From: Alloyangia mangrovi
GTDB taxonomy: Bacteria; Pseudomonadota; Alphaproteobacteria; Rhodobacterales; Rhodobacteraceae
Reading direction: 5' to 3'
Assembly (NCBI RefSeq): GCF_002300555.2
Contig: NZ_NTHN02000055.1
Span: forward strand, 1-40,020
DNA length: 40,020 nucleotides
A program made the position numbers and the translations under genes. The notes under the pieces are model-generated. The model was given only the letters and a program-made list of their open reading frames with translations. It was not told the origin of the DNA and ran no database searches. Below, piece after piece: positions 1 to 8,853 of the stretch (its first letter is position 1; the number at the start of each line of letters is the position of its first letter).

Positions 1-1343
1 AGACCTCGCCCGAGGACGTGCGCGGCATGCATGTCGCCGCCGCGGTGCTGACCGAGCGCGGCGGGATGACCAGCCACGCGGCGGTGATCGGCCGCGGGCT
101 CGGGCTGCCGTCGGTGGTGGGCGCCGCCAACATGGGCTTCCGGCTGAACGACAAGGTATTGATTTCGCAGGATGGTCGGCGCTTCCACGAGGGCGACACG
201 ATCACTGTCGATGGCACCTCGGGGCAGATCCTCGCGGGGGCTCCGGCGATGGTCGAGGCGGCGCTGGACGACGCCTTCCGCACCTTCATGTCCTGGGCAG
301 ACGACGCCCGCGACATCGGCATCCGCGCCAATGCCGACACCCCCGCCGATGCCGCCACCGCGCGCAACTTCGCGGCGCAGGGGATCGGCCTGTGCCGGAC
401 CGAGCACATGTTCTTCGAGGCCGACCGCATCACCCCGATGCGCGAGATGATCTTCGCCGACAGCCCCGAGGACCGGAAGGCCGCCCTTGCCCGGCTGCTG
501 CCGATGCAACGTGCCGACTTCACGGAACTTTTCCGGATCATGGAGGGGATGCCGGTCTGCATCCGCCTGTTCGACCCGCCGCTTCACGAGTTCCTGCCGA
601 CCGACCGCGCCGGGCTGCGCGACCTTGCCGAGGCGCTCGACCTGCCGGTCAGCGACGTGACCCGCCGGGTCGAGGCGATGGGCGAGTACAACCCGATGCT
701 GGGGATGCGCGGCGTGCGGCTCGGCATCGCGGTGCCCGAGATCTACGACATGCAGGCCCGCGCCATCTTCGAGGCGACGCTGGACGCGTCAAAGGACGGC
801 GCCCCGGTCGAGCCCGAGATCATGCTGCCGCTGGTCTCGGCGATGAAGGAGGTCGAGCTGGTCAAGACCCGCATCGACGCGGTGGCCGCCGCGGTGCGCA
901 ACGAGCGTGGCCGGGATTTCCATTATTCGCTCGGCGTCATGGTCGAGACCCCGCGCGCCTGCCTGCGCGCCGACGAGATCGCCCAGCACGCGCATTTCAT
1001 CTCCTTCGGCACCAACGACCTTACCCAGATGACCTACGGGCTGTCGCGCGACGACGCCGGACGTTTCATGTCGCATTACGTGCAGCAGGGGGTCTTTGCC
1101 GAGGACCCGTTCCACCGGCTCGACCCCGACGGGGTCGGCGAGCTGATCAAGATCGGGGTCGAGCGCGGGCGTCGCGGCAACCGCGGAATCATGCTCTCGA
1201 TCTGCGGCGAACACGGCGGCGACCCTGATTCGATTGCCTTCTGCAGAGAGGCGGGAATCGACTATGTGAGCTGCTCACCGTTCCGCGTTCCGGTTGCAAG
1301 ACTTGCCGCTGCGCAACTCGCGCTAAAAGAGAAAATCGGGTGA
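1..1343 (+). CDS. ppdK: Pyruvate, phosphate dikinase, C-terminal part (5' end outside window)
   Basis: Interconverts pyruvate + ATP + Pi and PEP + AMP + PPi in the cytoplasm. The reading frame is already open at base 3, so the N-terminal nucleotide-binding part lies upstream of the window. The phosphohistidine swivelling domain is visible as LTERGGMTSHAAV, with the catalytic His codon at 75-77. The PEP/pyruvate-binding TIM barrel follows, with GLCRTEHMFF, FGTNDLTQMTYG and the catalytic-Cys motif SICGEHGGDP close to the C-terminus. Family knowledge: in bacteria using the ethylmalonyl-CoA pathway this enzyme can supply PEP for gluconeogenesis. The fold and family are certain; the physiological direction is inferred. 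About 160 bp without a gene follow, holding a short CTCGGGG/CCCCGAG hairpin (1471-1490). Confidence 0.97.
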   Translation, partial: TSPEDVRGMHVAAAVLTERGGMTSHAAVIGRGLGLPSVVGAANMGFRLNDKVLISQDGRRFHEGDTITVDGTSGQILAGAPAMVEAALDDAFRTFMSWADDARDIGIRANADTPADAATARNFAAQGIGLCRTEHMFFEADRITPMREMIFADSPEDRKAALARLLPMQRADFTELFRIMEGMPVCIRLFDPPLHEFLPTDRAGLRDLAEALDLPVSDVTRRVEAMGEYNPMLGMRGVRLGIAVPEIYDMQARAIFEATLDASKDGAPVEPEIMLPLVSAMKEVELVKTRIDAVAAAVRNERGRDFHYSLGVMVETPRACLRADEIAQHAHFISFGTNDLTQMTYGLSRDDAGRFMSHYVQQGVFAEDPFHRLDPDGVGELIKIGVERGRRGNRGIMLSICGEHGGDPDSIAFCREAGIDYVSCSPFRVPVARLAAAQLALKEKIG

Positions 1344-1505
1344 AAAAGGCCGAAATTCGCCGAAAATGAGCCGTTTTCCACAAGGGATAGGGCCGCTCTC
1401 CCTTTGCGCGTTCTTACCTGGGTGGACGAATTGGCGACATTTTTGTAAATCGCCTCAGATTTCGGCATCCCTCGGGGTGCCCCCCCCGAGCTGTGAGAGC
1501 CCTTA

Positions 1506-2147
1506 ATGTTTCGTGCCACCGCGATCGTCATCGCCGCATCCTTTGCGGCGCTTCCCGTCCGCGCTGACATCCAGCATGACAGCATCCGTCACCTCGTCAA
1601 ACTCGAACAGAGCGCCCTTCGTTCCGCAAATTCTTCGCATCTGCGCAGCATGATCACCCCGGTCTCGGCCAGCAGCTCGAAGGTCCCGCACTACGACCGC
1701 GCCTGGCTTGCCGCCCAGCCCAAGGCCACCGGCGGCGCGCAGTTCCAATGCCTCGCCGAGGCGCTCTACTTCGAGGCCCGTGGCGAAAGCCTGCAGGGGC
1801 AGTTCGCGGTCGCCGAGGTGATCATGAACCGCGTCGACAGCCCGCGCTTCCCGGACTCGGTCTGCGGCGTGATCAACCAGGGCACCGGGCGCCTGCACGC
1901 CTGCCAGTTCTCCTACACCTGCGACGGCCGCCCCGAGCACGTCAGCGAGAAGGCCGCCTGGGACCGCGTCGCCAAGGTCGCCAAGGCGGTGATCACGGGC
2001 GCGCCGCGGGCGCTGACCCAGGGCGCCACCTATTACCACACCCGCGGCGTGCGGCCGAGCTGGGCCCGCAAGTTCACCAAGACCGCCACCATCGGCGCGC
2101 ATTTCTTCTACCGCGGCGCGAACTACCGCATCAGCACCAGCAACTGA
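1506..2147 (+). CDS. Secreted cell wall hydrolase, SleB / Hydrolase_2 family
   Basis: 213 aa. The N-terminus (MFRATAIVIAASFAALPVRA) is a signal peptide with an AxA-like cleavage region, so the protein is probably periplasmic. The catalytic region starts near residue 75 and carries the SleB-family block LAEALYFEARGES followed by AEVIMNRVDS, where the Glu of ARGES is the family's presumed catalytic residue. The C-terminal half (TYYHTRGVRPSWA) fits this family as well. Such enzymes cleave peptidoglycan glycan strands during wall remodelling; in Gram-negatives without spores the exact role is not known. The gene stands alone between ppdK and folB. The domain call is firm; the substrate is inferred. 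Confidence 0.9.
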   Translation: MFRATAIVIAASFAALPVRADIQHDSIRHLVKLEQSALRSANSSHLRSMITPVSASSSKVPHYDRAWLAAQPKATGGAQFQCLAEALYFEARGESLQGQFAVAEVIMNRVDSPRFPDSVCGVINQGTGRLHACQFSYTCDGRPEHVSEKAAWDRVAKVAKAVITGAPRALTQGATYYHTRGVRPSWARKFTKTATIGAHFFYRGANYRISTSN

Positions 2148-2243
2148 GCGCCGCTTTTCTCCCCCGGCACGCCGTTGTCGGGGTCGCCCCTGCGGCAGGC
2201 GCCTGCTAGAGAGGCGGCACTTCTCGCATCCGGAGCCGCTGCC

Positions 2244-3173
2244 ATGGCCGATGAAATCCGCCTCGCCTTCGCCCATCCCGACGAACGCGCCATCGCCACC
2301 GCCGGCGAGACCCCGCGCGACCGCATCTCGCTGCGCGACCACGTTGTCGAGGTCGAGATCGGCGCCTTTCAGGCCGAGCGCGGCCACCGCCAGCGCGTGC
2401 GCTTCAACGTCGTCGTCGAGGTGGCCCCCGGCAAGGGCGCGCTGGAGGATGACGTCGACCTCATCCTCTCCTACGACAAGGTCACCGAGGCCATCGCCGC
2501 CGAGCTGGCCGCCGAGCGGCTGAACCTGCTCGAGACGCTGGCCGAGCGCATCGCCGAGCGCATCCTTCTGGAGCCGCAGGCGCTGCGGGTCTTCGTGCGG
2601 ATCGAGAAGCTCGACCGCGGCCCCGGGGCGCTGGGGGTCGAGATCGTCCGCGCCCGCGACGGCGAGCCGGTGGGTGCGGCGCAGGACGACGCCCGCACCC
2701 GCCCGCACCCGCGGGTGATCTACCTGTCGAATGCCGCCATCGCCGATGCCGCGCTTTCCGGCTGGCTCGACCAGGCCGAGGCAATGGGCGCGCCGGTGAT
2801 CCTCTGCGTCGGCCTGCCCGAGGGCACCCGCCCCCAGGCCAGCCACCCACTGGCGCAGCGGCGCATCGACCTGCTGGCGATCGAGCAGAACGCCTGGATG
2901 CTGGCGGCCCGCGATCCCCGCGCCAAGGTGGTCGCCACCCGCACCGAGCTCGACTGGGCGATGAAGAACGGCCAGAGCTGCATCTGGGCGCCCTCGAAGA
3001 TCGTGCTCGACACGCCCGCGGGGCACCACGCCCACCCCGAGGACCCCGCCGAGCTGGCGGCCTGGTTCGCCGGGCTGATGGAGGCCTGCGAGCTGGTGAT
3101 GATCGGCGAAGAGCCGCCCGCCGGGCTGACGGTTCCGGCACGGGCTGTAACAGTCGGAAATACCACGCTCTGA
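2244..3173 (+). CDS. folB: Dihydroneopterin aldolase with C-terminal extension
   Basis: 309 aa from the ATG at 2244; the frame is open further upstream, but homologues start like MADEIRLAF. Residues about 30-150 are a FolB domain: RDRISLRDHVVEVEIGAF, a Gln-containing strand, DDVDLILSYDKV and the LNLLETLAERIA helix that carries the key Glu. FolB makes 6-hydroxymethyl-dihydropterin in folate synthesis. The remaining ~150 residues (from HPRVIYLSNAAIAD) are not part of a normal ~120-aa FolB. I do not recognise the domain, and it lacks the pyrophosphokinase (FolK) signature. folP and glmM follow on the same strand, so folate and amino-sugar genes share an operon. Confidence 0.88.
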   Translation: MADEIRLAFAHPDERAIATAGETPRDRISLRDHVVEVEIGAFQAERGHRQRVRFNVVVEVAPGKGALEDDVDLILSYDKVTEAIAAELAAERLNLLETLAERIAERILLEPQALRVFVRIEKLDRGPGALGVEIVRARDGEPVGAAQDDARTRPHPRVIYLSNAAIADAALSGWLDQAEAMGAPVILCVGLPEGTRPQASHPLAQRRIDLLAIEQNAWMLAARDPRAKVVATRTELDWAMKNGQSCIWAPSKIVLDTPAGHHAHPEDPAELAAWFAGLMEACELVMIGEEPPAGLTVPARAVTVGNTTL

Positions 3174-3225
3174 TCACGCCGCAGCGCGGCTTGCCAAGCT
3201 GGCGCGCATGGGGCACAGACGGTCA

Positions 3226-4230
3226 ATGACTGCCCGATACCGCCCCCTTGTCCAGTCCGGACACGCCCGCCCCGATGGGGCCCTGCCCCTTGCCGGGGGA
3301 CCGCGCTGGTTCAGCCATTGCGCCCGCCACGCCCGCGGCGAGGCGGTGACAGTGGTTCCCGTCTCCGAAGTTCCGCAGGACGTGCTGGCCCGGCTGACCG
3401 CGCCGCGCGAACCCGTAGCGGGACTGCCCATGGACGGCACGCGGATCATGGGCATCCTCAACGTCACCCCCGACAGCTTTTCCGACGGCGGCACCGACAG
3501 CTCTGCTGAGGATTCCATCGCCCGCGCCCGGCAGATGCTGGCGGATGGCGCCGAGATCCTCGACATCGGCGGTGAGAGCACGCGCCCTGGCGCGCCCGAG
3601 GTGCCGGTGGAGGAGGAGATCGCCCGCGTGGTGCCGGTGACCGAGGCGCTGAAGGGCGTGCCGATCTCGGTCGACACCCGCAAGGCCGCCGTCGCCCGCG
3701 CCGCCGCCGAGGCCGGCGCCACGCTGATCAACGATGTCTCGGGCCTCGTCTTCGACCCCGAGATGACCGAGTTCTGCGCCTCGTCCCGCCTACCCGTCTG
3801 CGTCATGCACATGCGTGGCACCCCCGAGACGATGCTGAGCCAGACCGACTACGAGGACGTGCTGCTCGACGTCTACGACTTCCTCGAGACGCAGGTCCAC
3901 GCGCTCGAGCACGCCGGGCTGCCGCGCGAGAAGATCGTGGTCGACCCCGGCATCGGCTTTGCCAAGACGCTGGAGCAGAACCTCGCATTGCTGCACGGGC
4001 TGTCGCTGTTCCACGGGCTTGGCTGCGCGATCCTGCTCGGCGTGTCGCGCAAGGGCTTCATCGGCAAGCTCTCGGGCGAGACCGAGGCCGCCAAACGTTT
4101 CCCCGGCTCCATTGCCGTCGCCCTTGCGGGCGTGGCGCAGGGAGCCCAGATCATCCGCGTTCACGACGTTGCCGAGACGCGCCAGGCGCTGACGCTCTGG
4201 CAGGCCGTCGAAGAAGGAGGCCATGAATGA
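3226..4230 (+). CDS. folP: Dihydropteroate synthase
   Basis: Condenses p-aminobenzoate with hydroxymethyl-dihydropterin pyrophosphate; the target of sulfonamides. The start at 3226 gives MTARYRPL, which resembles relatives; an ATG at 3208 would add six residues. After an N-terminal extension of ~80 residues, of a kind often seen in this family group, come the canonical blocks [48 protein letters not shown] and SRKGFIG, ending with RVHDV. The stop codon overlaps the glmM start by four bases (ATGA), so the two are translationally coupled. The family assignment is certain; the start is chosen by similarity. Confidence 0.95.
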   Translation: MTARYRPLVQSGHARPDGALPLAGGPRWFSHCARHARGEAVTVVPVSEVPQDVLARLTAPREPVAGLPMDGTRIMGILNVTPDSFSDGGTDSSAEDSIARARQMLADGAEILDIGGESTRPGAPEVPVEEEIARVVPVTEALKGVPISVDTRKAAVARAAAEAGATLINDVSGLVFDPEMTEFCASSRLPVCVMHMRGTPETMLSQTDYEDVLLDVYDFLETQVHALEHAGLPREKIVVDPGIGFAKTLEQNLALLHGLSLFHGLGCAILLGVSRKGFIGKLSGETEAAKRFPGSIAVALAGVAQGAQIIRVHDVAETRQALTLWQAVEEGGHE

Positions 4231-5573
4231 CCCGCAAGCTGTTCGGCACCGACGGGGTGCGCGGCACCGCCAACATGCATCCGATGACCGCCCAGATGGC
4301 GCTGGCCATCGGCGCCGCCGCCGGGCGTTACTTCCGCCGCGAGGCGGGCGGCACGCACCGGGTGGTGATCGGCAAGGACACAAGGCTCTCGGGCTACATG
4401 TTCGAGACCGCGCTGACCGCGGGCCTCACGTCGACCGGCATGAACGTGCTGCTGCTCGGCCCGGTGCCGACCCCGGCGGTGGGGCTGCTGACGCCCTCGA
4501 TGCGCGCCGATGTCGGGATCATGATCTCGGCCTCGCACAACCCGGCGCATGACAATGGCATCAAGTTCTTCGGCCCCGACGGCTTCAAGCTCTCGGACGA
4601 GGCCGAGGCCGAGATCGAGGCACTGGTCGAGAAGGGCGTCGAGCCTGCCCAGGCCGGCAACATCGGCCGCGCCAAGCGCATCGACGACGGCCGCTTCCGC
4701 TACCAGGAGCGGGTGAAATCGAGCTTCCCGCACGGCATGCGCCTTGACGGGATGAAGGTGGTGATCGACTGCGCCAATGGCGCTGCCTACCGCGCCGCGC
4801 CCGAGGTGCTCTGGGAGCTCGGCGCCGAGGTGATCCCGGTGGGCACCCATCCCAACGGGCTCAACATCAACGACCAATGCGGGTCGACCAAGCCGCAGAC
4901 CGCCGCCGAGACCGTGGTGGCGCATGGCGCCGATGTCGGCATCTGCCTCGACGGTGACGCCGACCGGGTGATCCTCATCGACGAGAAGGGCACCGTGGCG
5001 GACGGCGATCAGATCATGGCGCTGATGGCCGGCCGCTGGGCCGAGGAAGACCGGCTTGCCGGTGGCACGCTGGTCGCCACGGTGATGTCGAACCTCGGGC
5101 TCGAGCGCTACCTCGGCGATCGCGGGCTCACCCTCGCCCGCACCAAGGTCGGCGACCGCTACGTGGTCGAGATGATGCGGGCGCGCGGCTTCAACCTCGG
5201 CGGTGAGCAGTCGGGCCACATCGTGATGACCGATTTCGCCACCACCGGCGACGGCCTCATGGCGGGGCTGCAGTTCCTTGCCGAGATGGTCCGCACCGGG
5301 CAGCCCGCCAGCCGCCTGGCGCGCAATTTCGAGCCGGTGCCGCAGCTCCTCAAGAACGTGCGCTTCGACGCCGGGCAGACGCCGCTCGACGCTGCCAGCG
5401 TGCGGGGCGCCATCGCCGAGGCCGAGGCGCAGCTCTCGGGCCGCGGCCGGCTGCTGATCCGCAAGTCGGGCACCGAGCCGCTGATCCGGGTCATGGCCGA
5501 ATGCGAGGACGAGGCGTTGCTGGCGCAGGTGGTCGACGGCATCGTCGCCGAGGTGCAGGCCGCCGCCGGCTGA
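4227..5573 (+). CDS. glmM: Phosphoglucosamine mutase
   Basis: 448 aa, the normal length. Converts glucosamine-6-phosphate to glucosamine-1-phosphate on the way to UDP-GlcNAc for peptidoglycan and lipopolysaccharide. The N-terminus has [12 protein letters not shown]. The phosphoserine loop is [18 protein letters not shown] with the active Ser at about residue 103. The metal-binding loop is DGDADR, the sugar-binding loop GEQSGH, and the phosphate-binding loop [12 protein letters not shown] lies at the C-terminus. It starts inside the folP stop codon (ATGA overlap). Transcription probably stops in the palindromic repeat at 5605-5728, which separates it from the convergent MATE gene. Confidence 0.97.
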   Translation: MTRKLFGTDGVRGTANMHPMTAQMALAIGAAAGRYFRREAGGTHRVVIGKDTRLSGYMFETALTAGLTSTGMNVLLLGPVPTPAVGLLTPSMRADVGIMISASHNPAHDNGIKFFGPDGFKLSDEAEAEIEALVEKGVEPAQAGNIGRAKRIDDGRFRYQERVKSSFPHGMRLDGMKVVIDCANGAAYRAAPEVLWELGAEVIPVGTHPNGLNINDQCGSTKPQTAAETVVAHGADVGICLDGDADRVILIDEKGTVADGDQIMALMAGRWAEEDRLAGGTLVATVMSNLGLERYLGDRGLTLARTKVGDRYVVEMMRARGFNLGGEQSGHIVMTDFATTGDGLMAGLQFLAEMVRTGQPASRLARNFEPVPQLLKNVRFDAGQTPLDAASVRGAIAEAEAQLSGRGRLLIRKSGTEPLIRVMAECEDEALLAQVVDGIVAEVQAAAG

Positions 5574-5604
5574 GCCCCTACCCATCGGCGCGCGCCCTTG
5601 CCCG

Positions 5605-5728
5605 GGCAGGATATGCGTATTTGAAAAGAGAAGAAGCCGTAGGTGCGCGCTGCCTCCGGCTTTTCTTCTAGGCGGAAATATCCCGGGGGAGAGGCGCATT
5701 GCGCCTCGGGGGCGGAGCCCCCCCTCTC
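5605..5728. repeat. Hairpin-rich intergenic repeat, copy 1 (between convergent glmM and MATE genes)
   Basis: The core runs CTTCTAGG (5665-5672), GCGG-type spacer, AAATATCCC, then a G run. The left arm 5609-5639 (GGATATGCGTATTTG... GAAGAAGCCG) is an imperfect inverted repeat of the core, so the DNA could fold as one large hairpin. To the right are two more small hairpins, GAGGCGC/GCGCCTC and GGGGGC/GCCCCC. Related copies occur at 9893-9943, 10172-10220, 14851-14955 and 20748-20804, always outside genes. Here it probably works as a bidirectional terminator; that role is inferred. Confidence 0.8.
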
Positions 5729-5754
5729 GGCAGCCACGCGGTGGAGCCCGCTCT

Positions 5755-7080
5755 TCAGCCGCCCTTGGCCACCCAGCGTTCCAGCGCCGGGTAGCGCAGC
5801 GCCAGGGTCAGCCCGCGTGCGAGGAAGGACACCTGGAAGGCCAGCCAGAGCCCGTGGTTGCCCATCGCCGGCAGCGCCAGCAGCAGCACCGCCGCGTAGA
5901 TCACCGCCGAGACCGCCATCATGTTGCGCATGTCCGCCGAGCGCGTGGCACCGATGAAGATGCCGTCGAGCATGAAGGGCAGCACCTGCAGCAGCGGCGA
6001 GACGACCATCCACGGCAGGAAGGCGATGGCGGCGGCGCGCACCGCCTCATCGGCGGCGATGCCGCGGATCAGCATCGGTCCGAAAAGCCAGAAGAGCACC
6101 GCCAGCAGAAGCGCGACAAGGCCGCACCAGAGGCCCGAGAGCCGGGCGCTGCGGCGCAGGTGCGGCACGTTGCGCGCCCCCACCGCCTGGCCGACCAGCG
6201 CCTCGGCGGCGAAGGCGAAACCGTCCATCGTATGCGCGGTGATCATCATGAACTGCATCAGCACCTGGTTCGCCGCGAGGGTCACGTCGCCGAAGCGTCC
6301 GCCGACCAGCATGAACGAGACGATGATCGCCTGCAGCAGCAGCGAGCGGATCAGGATGTCGCCGTTGAGCACGGCCATGCGGCGCAGCCGCGCCGGGTCG
6401 AAGACCCGCGCCCGATTGCGCCAGCCGGCCTCGGCAAAACCGTCGCGGCAGAGCCAGAGGCCAAGGCCCAGACCCGACCATTCGGCGACGAAGGTGGCCA
6501 GGGCCACGCCCTCGACCCCCATGCCGACCCAGAGCACCAGCGCCAGGTCGAGCACCACGTTGACCGCGTTCATGCCAAGCTGCAGCACCAGCACTGCCCG
6601 GGTGCGTTCCTGCGCGATCAGCCAGCCGGTGAGCCCGTAGATCGCCACCGCCGCCGGTGCCGACCAGATGCGGATCTGCATGTAGCTCTGCGCCATGTGC
6701 TCGACCTCTTCCGAGGCCGGGGAGGCGGCAAAGGCGATGCGGAAGATCAGCGCCTGCAGCACGATCAGCAGCACGCCGCCGGCAAGGCCGATCAGCAGCG
6801 CCCGCGCCAGCAGCGCCGAGACCTCGCAGCGGTCGTTCTCACCAAGCGCCTGGGCGGTGAGTCCGGTGGTGCCCATGCGCAGGAAGCCGAAGATCCAGTA
6901 GATCGCCGAGAGCACCACCGCGCCGACACCGACCGCGGCGATCGGCTCGGGGCTGGGAATCTGGCCGACCACGGCGGTGTCCACCGCGCCGAGGATCGGC
7001 ACCGTGGCATTGGAGAGCAGGATCGGCAGCGCGATCTTCAGCACGCGGCCGTGGGTCAGGGGAAGGATCTGGGAAGGCAT
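5755..7080 (-). CDS. MATE family efflux transporter, DinF-like
   Basis: 441 aa, with about twelve hydrophobic segments in two similar halves, as expected for an inner-membrane MATE antiporter that exports cationic or organic compounds in exchange for Na+ or H+. The N-terminal block (LKIALPILLSNATVPILGAVDTAVVG) and the repeat of this pattern in the second half (VTLAANQVLMQFMMITAHTM, broken by a helix) are typical of the DinF branch. The substrate cannot be told from sequence. It is convergent with glmM and lies downstream of two thioesterase genes on the same strand, with a gap of about 50 bp, so it may be the last gene of that transcript. Confidence 0.92.
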   Translation of the reverse strand: MPSQILPLTHGRVLKIALPILLSNATVPILGAVDTAVVGQIPSPEPIAAVGVGAVVLSAIYWIFGFLRMGTTGLTAQALGENDRCEVSALLARALLIGLAGGVLLIVLQALIFRIAFAASPASEEVEHMAQSYMQIRIWSAPAAVAIYGLTGWLIAQERTRAVLVLQLGMNAVNVVLDLALVLWVGMGVEGVALATFVAEWSGLGLGLWLCRDGFAEAGWRNRARVFDPARLRRMAVLNGDILIRSLLLQAIIVSFMLVGGRFGDVTLAANQVLMQFMMITAHTMDGFAFAAEALVGQAVGARNVPHLRRSARLSGLWCGLVALLLAVLFWLFGPMLIRGIAADEAVRAAAIAFLPWMVVSPLLQVLPFMLDGIFIGATRSADMRNMMAVSAVIYAAVLLLALPAMGNHGLWLAFQVSFLARGLTLALRYPALERWVAKGG

Positions 7081-7134
7081 GATATCTTCAGAGGGGCGTG
7101 GAGAGCACGGATGGTACGGTACGGTGGGGCGTGC

Positions 7135-7644
7135 TCACCTCTCGTCCCAGGGCATCAGGAAATGCCCGACGGCCTGCACGATCGGCTTGTCGCGGTTGTC
7201 CTGCCACGCCTCGGCGTGGACCGAGGCGTAGCGCCGGCCCGAGCGGGTGACCCGCGCCCGGGCATAGGCGTCGCGCGGCAGCCCGGGGCGCAGGTAGTCG
7301 ATGGTGAAATCGATGGTCTTGGGCAGGCGCGGCAACCGCCCCTGCTCCAGTGCCTCGAGATCCAGCCGGCCGGATTCGACCTCGTCCCAGAGGCTCATCC
7401 AGCTCAGGGTGATGATCGAGGTCACCTCGAGAAAGGCCGCGGTCACCCCGCCGTGCAGCGCCGGCAGGTCGGGGTTGCCGATCAGCTTCTCGTCGAAGTT
7501 CAGCACTCCGGTCAGCTCGTCGCCACGGCGGTCGAAGGTGATGCCGAGGAAATTCACGTAGGGCACGCCGCCGGCCAGCGCGCGCAGCGCGGTGTCGCGG
7601 CGCTGCTTGACCACCTGGACGGGCTCGGGCTTGCGATGGCTCAT
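7135..7644 (-). CDS. PaaI-like hotdog-fold thioesterase (second of a pair)
   Basis: 169 aa from the ATG at 7644 (MSHRKPEP). The hotdog fold is recognisable from PALHGGVTAAFLEVTS, the helix with the HGG turn, and the later strand KTIDFTIDYLRPGLPRDAYARARV. Such proteins hydrolyse acyl-CoA thioesters; the acyl group is unknown. The normal PaaI Asp/Glu after HGG is replaced by a different pattern (VTAAFLE), so activity should not be assumed. Its start codon overlaps the stop of the preceding thioesterase gene (ATGA), so the two are coupled and may form a heteromer. The diverging MerR-type regulator at 8222 hints at a role in fatty or aromatic acid catabolism. Confidence 0.85.
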   Translation of the reverse strand: MSHRKPEPVQVVKQRRDTALRALAGGVPYVNFLGITFDRRGDELTGVLNFDEKLIGNPDLPALHGGVTAAFLEVTSIITLSWMSLWDEVESGRLDLEALEQGRLPRLPKTIDFTIDYLRPGLPRDAYARARVTRSGRRYASVHAEAWQDNRDKPIVQAVGHFLMPWDER

Positions 7645-8105
7645 GCGGTGCCCTCCGGCGCATCGCCGCGCAGCTGCGGCACGGTGAAGGTGCCGGTGGC
7701 CATGGCGACGGGACGCTCCGTATCCTCGTCCAGCGCCACGGCGCGCACGAAGGCGACCGAGCGGGTCACGTGGTGGCACTCGGCCCGGGCGGTGATCCCC
7801 TGCCCCGGCGTTGCGGCACGCAGGTAGTCGATGCGCAGGCTGATGGTGGCGGTGTGCCCCTCGACCTGCGGGTGCGCCATGACCGAGGCGCCGCCGCAGG
7901 TGTCCATCAGCGTCGAGACTGCCCCGCCATGGATCACCCCGGTCTCGGGATCGCCGACAAGCTGCGCCGCGAAGGGCATGTGGATCTCGGCCCAGCCGTC
8001 ACCGAAACCGGTGATCTTCAGACCCAGCGCGCGCGCCTGCGGCAGCCGCAGGATCAGCTCGGTCGCAACCGCCGGGTCGATGCCCGTCTCCGCATCCGTG
8101 GACAT
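7641..8105 (-). CDS. PaaI-like hotdog-fold thioesterase (first of a pair)
   Basis: 154 aa. The classic PaaI signature is present: VGDPETGVIHGGAVSTLMDTCGG, with the HGG turn and the Asp (LMD) that usually serves as catalytic residue. The strand HTATISLRIDYLRAATPGQGI follows. It probably hydrolyses acyl- or aryl-CoA esters in the cytoplasm. It is the promoter-proximal gene of a two-gene overlapping pair and diverges from the MerR-family gene at 8222, with about 116 bp between the two starts that should hold both promoters. Confidence 0.88.
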   Translation of the reverse strand: MSTDAETGIDPAVATELILRLPQARALGLKITGFGDGWAEIHMPFAAQLVGDPETGVIHGGAVSTLMDTCGGASVMAHPQVEGHTATISLRIDYLRAATPGQGITARAECHHVTRSVAFVRAVALDEDTERPVAMATGTFTVPQLRGDAPEGTA

Positions 8106-8221
8106 GGCGATATCCTTTTCCGTCTCACGCCTTTATGCGGCGACGGATCGCGCACCGCAAGCAGGGCGGCCATTGCCCTCGCCGCACTGCCGCATTACCT
8201 TTCGCCACGTCAGGAGGCCGC

Positions 8222-8593
8222 ATGAGCGAGACACGTCTCAGCTTCAAGGAAATGTGCGCACGGTTCGAGGTCACCCCACGCACCTTGCGCTATTACGAGT
8301 ACATCGAGCTGCTCACCCCCGAACGCGAGGGGCGATCGCGCTGGTATGGCCCGCGCGAGGTGGCGCGGATGACGTTGATCCTGCGCGGGCGGAAGTTCGG
8401 ATTCCAGCTCGAAGAGATCCGGCAATGGCTGCAGATGTACGAACGCGACGGCACCGAGGCGCAGATGCGCACCTGGGTGGAGATGGCGGACCGGCAACTG
8501 GTGCAGCTCGGCGACGAGCGCGCGCAGCTCGATTCGGCGATCGAGGAGCTCAAAGCGCTTCGGGATGTGACGCTCAAAGAACTGGGTGAATGA
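8222..8593 (+). CDS. MerR family transcriptional regulator (first of tandem pair)
   Basis: 123 aa. The start at 8222 has a strong Shine-Dalgarno (AGGAGG) just upstream. The N-terminal winged helix-turn-helix reads FEVTPRTLRYYEYIELLTPEREG, followed by RMTLILRGRKFGFQLEEIRQWL, and the C-terminal third is a charged coiled coil for dimerisation. The metal-binding Cys cluster of MerR/CueR types is absent, so a non-metal signal is likely. In this family group such regulators sit next to fatty-acid oxidation genes, and here two hotdog thioesterases diverge from it. It is a paralogue of the protein at 8854, with shared blocks across the whole DNA-binding domain. Confidence 0.9.
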   Translation: MSETRLSFKEMCARFEVTPRTLRYYEYIELLTPEREGRSRWYGPREVARMTLILRGRKFGFQLEEIRQWLQMYERDGTEAQMRTWVEMADRQLVQLGDERAQLDSAIEELKALRDVTLKELGE

Positions 8594-8730
8594 GGCGAAT
8601 CAACGGCCCTGATTGGGTTGAAACGCTTTGGTTTCGTACCCGGTGGCATACATTCCGGCCCCGGAATAGCTGCGCCCCGCGCAACCGGAGAAAGAAAGTT
8701 CCTCCCACCATCGCGTGACGCTTAACGAAG

Positions 8731-8738
8731 TTACGTAA
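8731..8738. promoter_or_regulatory. TTACGTAA palindrome upstream of second MerR gene
   Basis: The gap between the two MerR genes (8594-8853) is AT-richer than its surroundings. It holds the perfect palindrome TTACGTAA, with related ACG-rich half sites around it (GACGCTTAACG at 8717-8727, GACGTTGCGTA nearby). ACGT-containing inverted repeats are usual for MerR-type regulators of acyl-CoA catabolism such as LiuR, so autoregulation is possible. No promoter elements could be fixed with confidence. Confidence 0.35.
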
Positions 8739-8853
8739 TTCAAAAAAATGACGTTGCGTAGCGGTCTCAAAAGGATAGGGGGCAGTTGTAGGATTGTCAT
8801 GAAAGGCGCAGTTCACCCGTCATCTTGACGCGAAGTGAGGTAGAAGACCTGAC

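Noticed and set aside
1471-1490. CTCGGGG/CCCCGAG hairpin upstream of the cell wall hydrolase as a terminator
   Set aside because: Only a 7-bp stem and no T run; could be chance in a C8 stretch.
1989-1996. Single GTGATCAC inside the cell wall hydrolase gene (also 23449-23456 in sdhA)
   Set aside because: Single copies in coding sequence are explained by ordinary codons; only the paired intergenic ones look like operators.
1503-3035. 510-codon minus-strand frame across the cell wall hydrolase and folB
   Set aside because: Runs opposite two real genes and has no recognisable domain.
5854-7827. 657-codon plus-strand frame across the MATE and thioesterase genes
   Set aside because: His/Gln/Arg-rich shadow opposite real genes with recognised domains.
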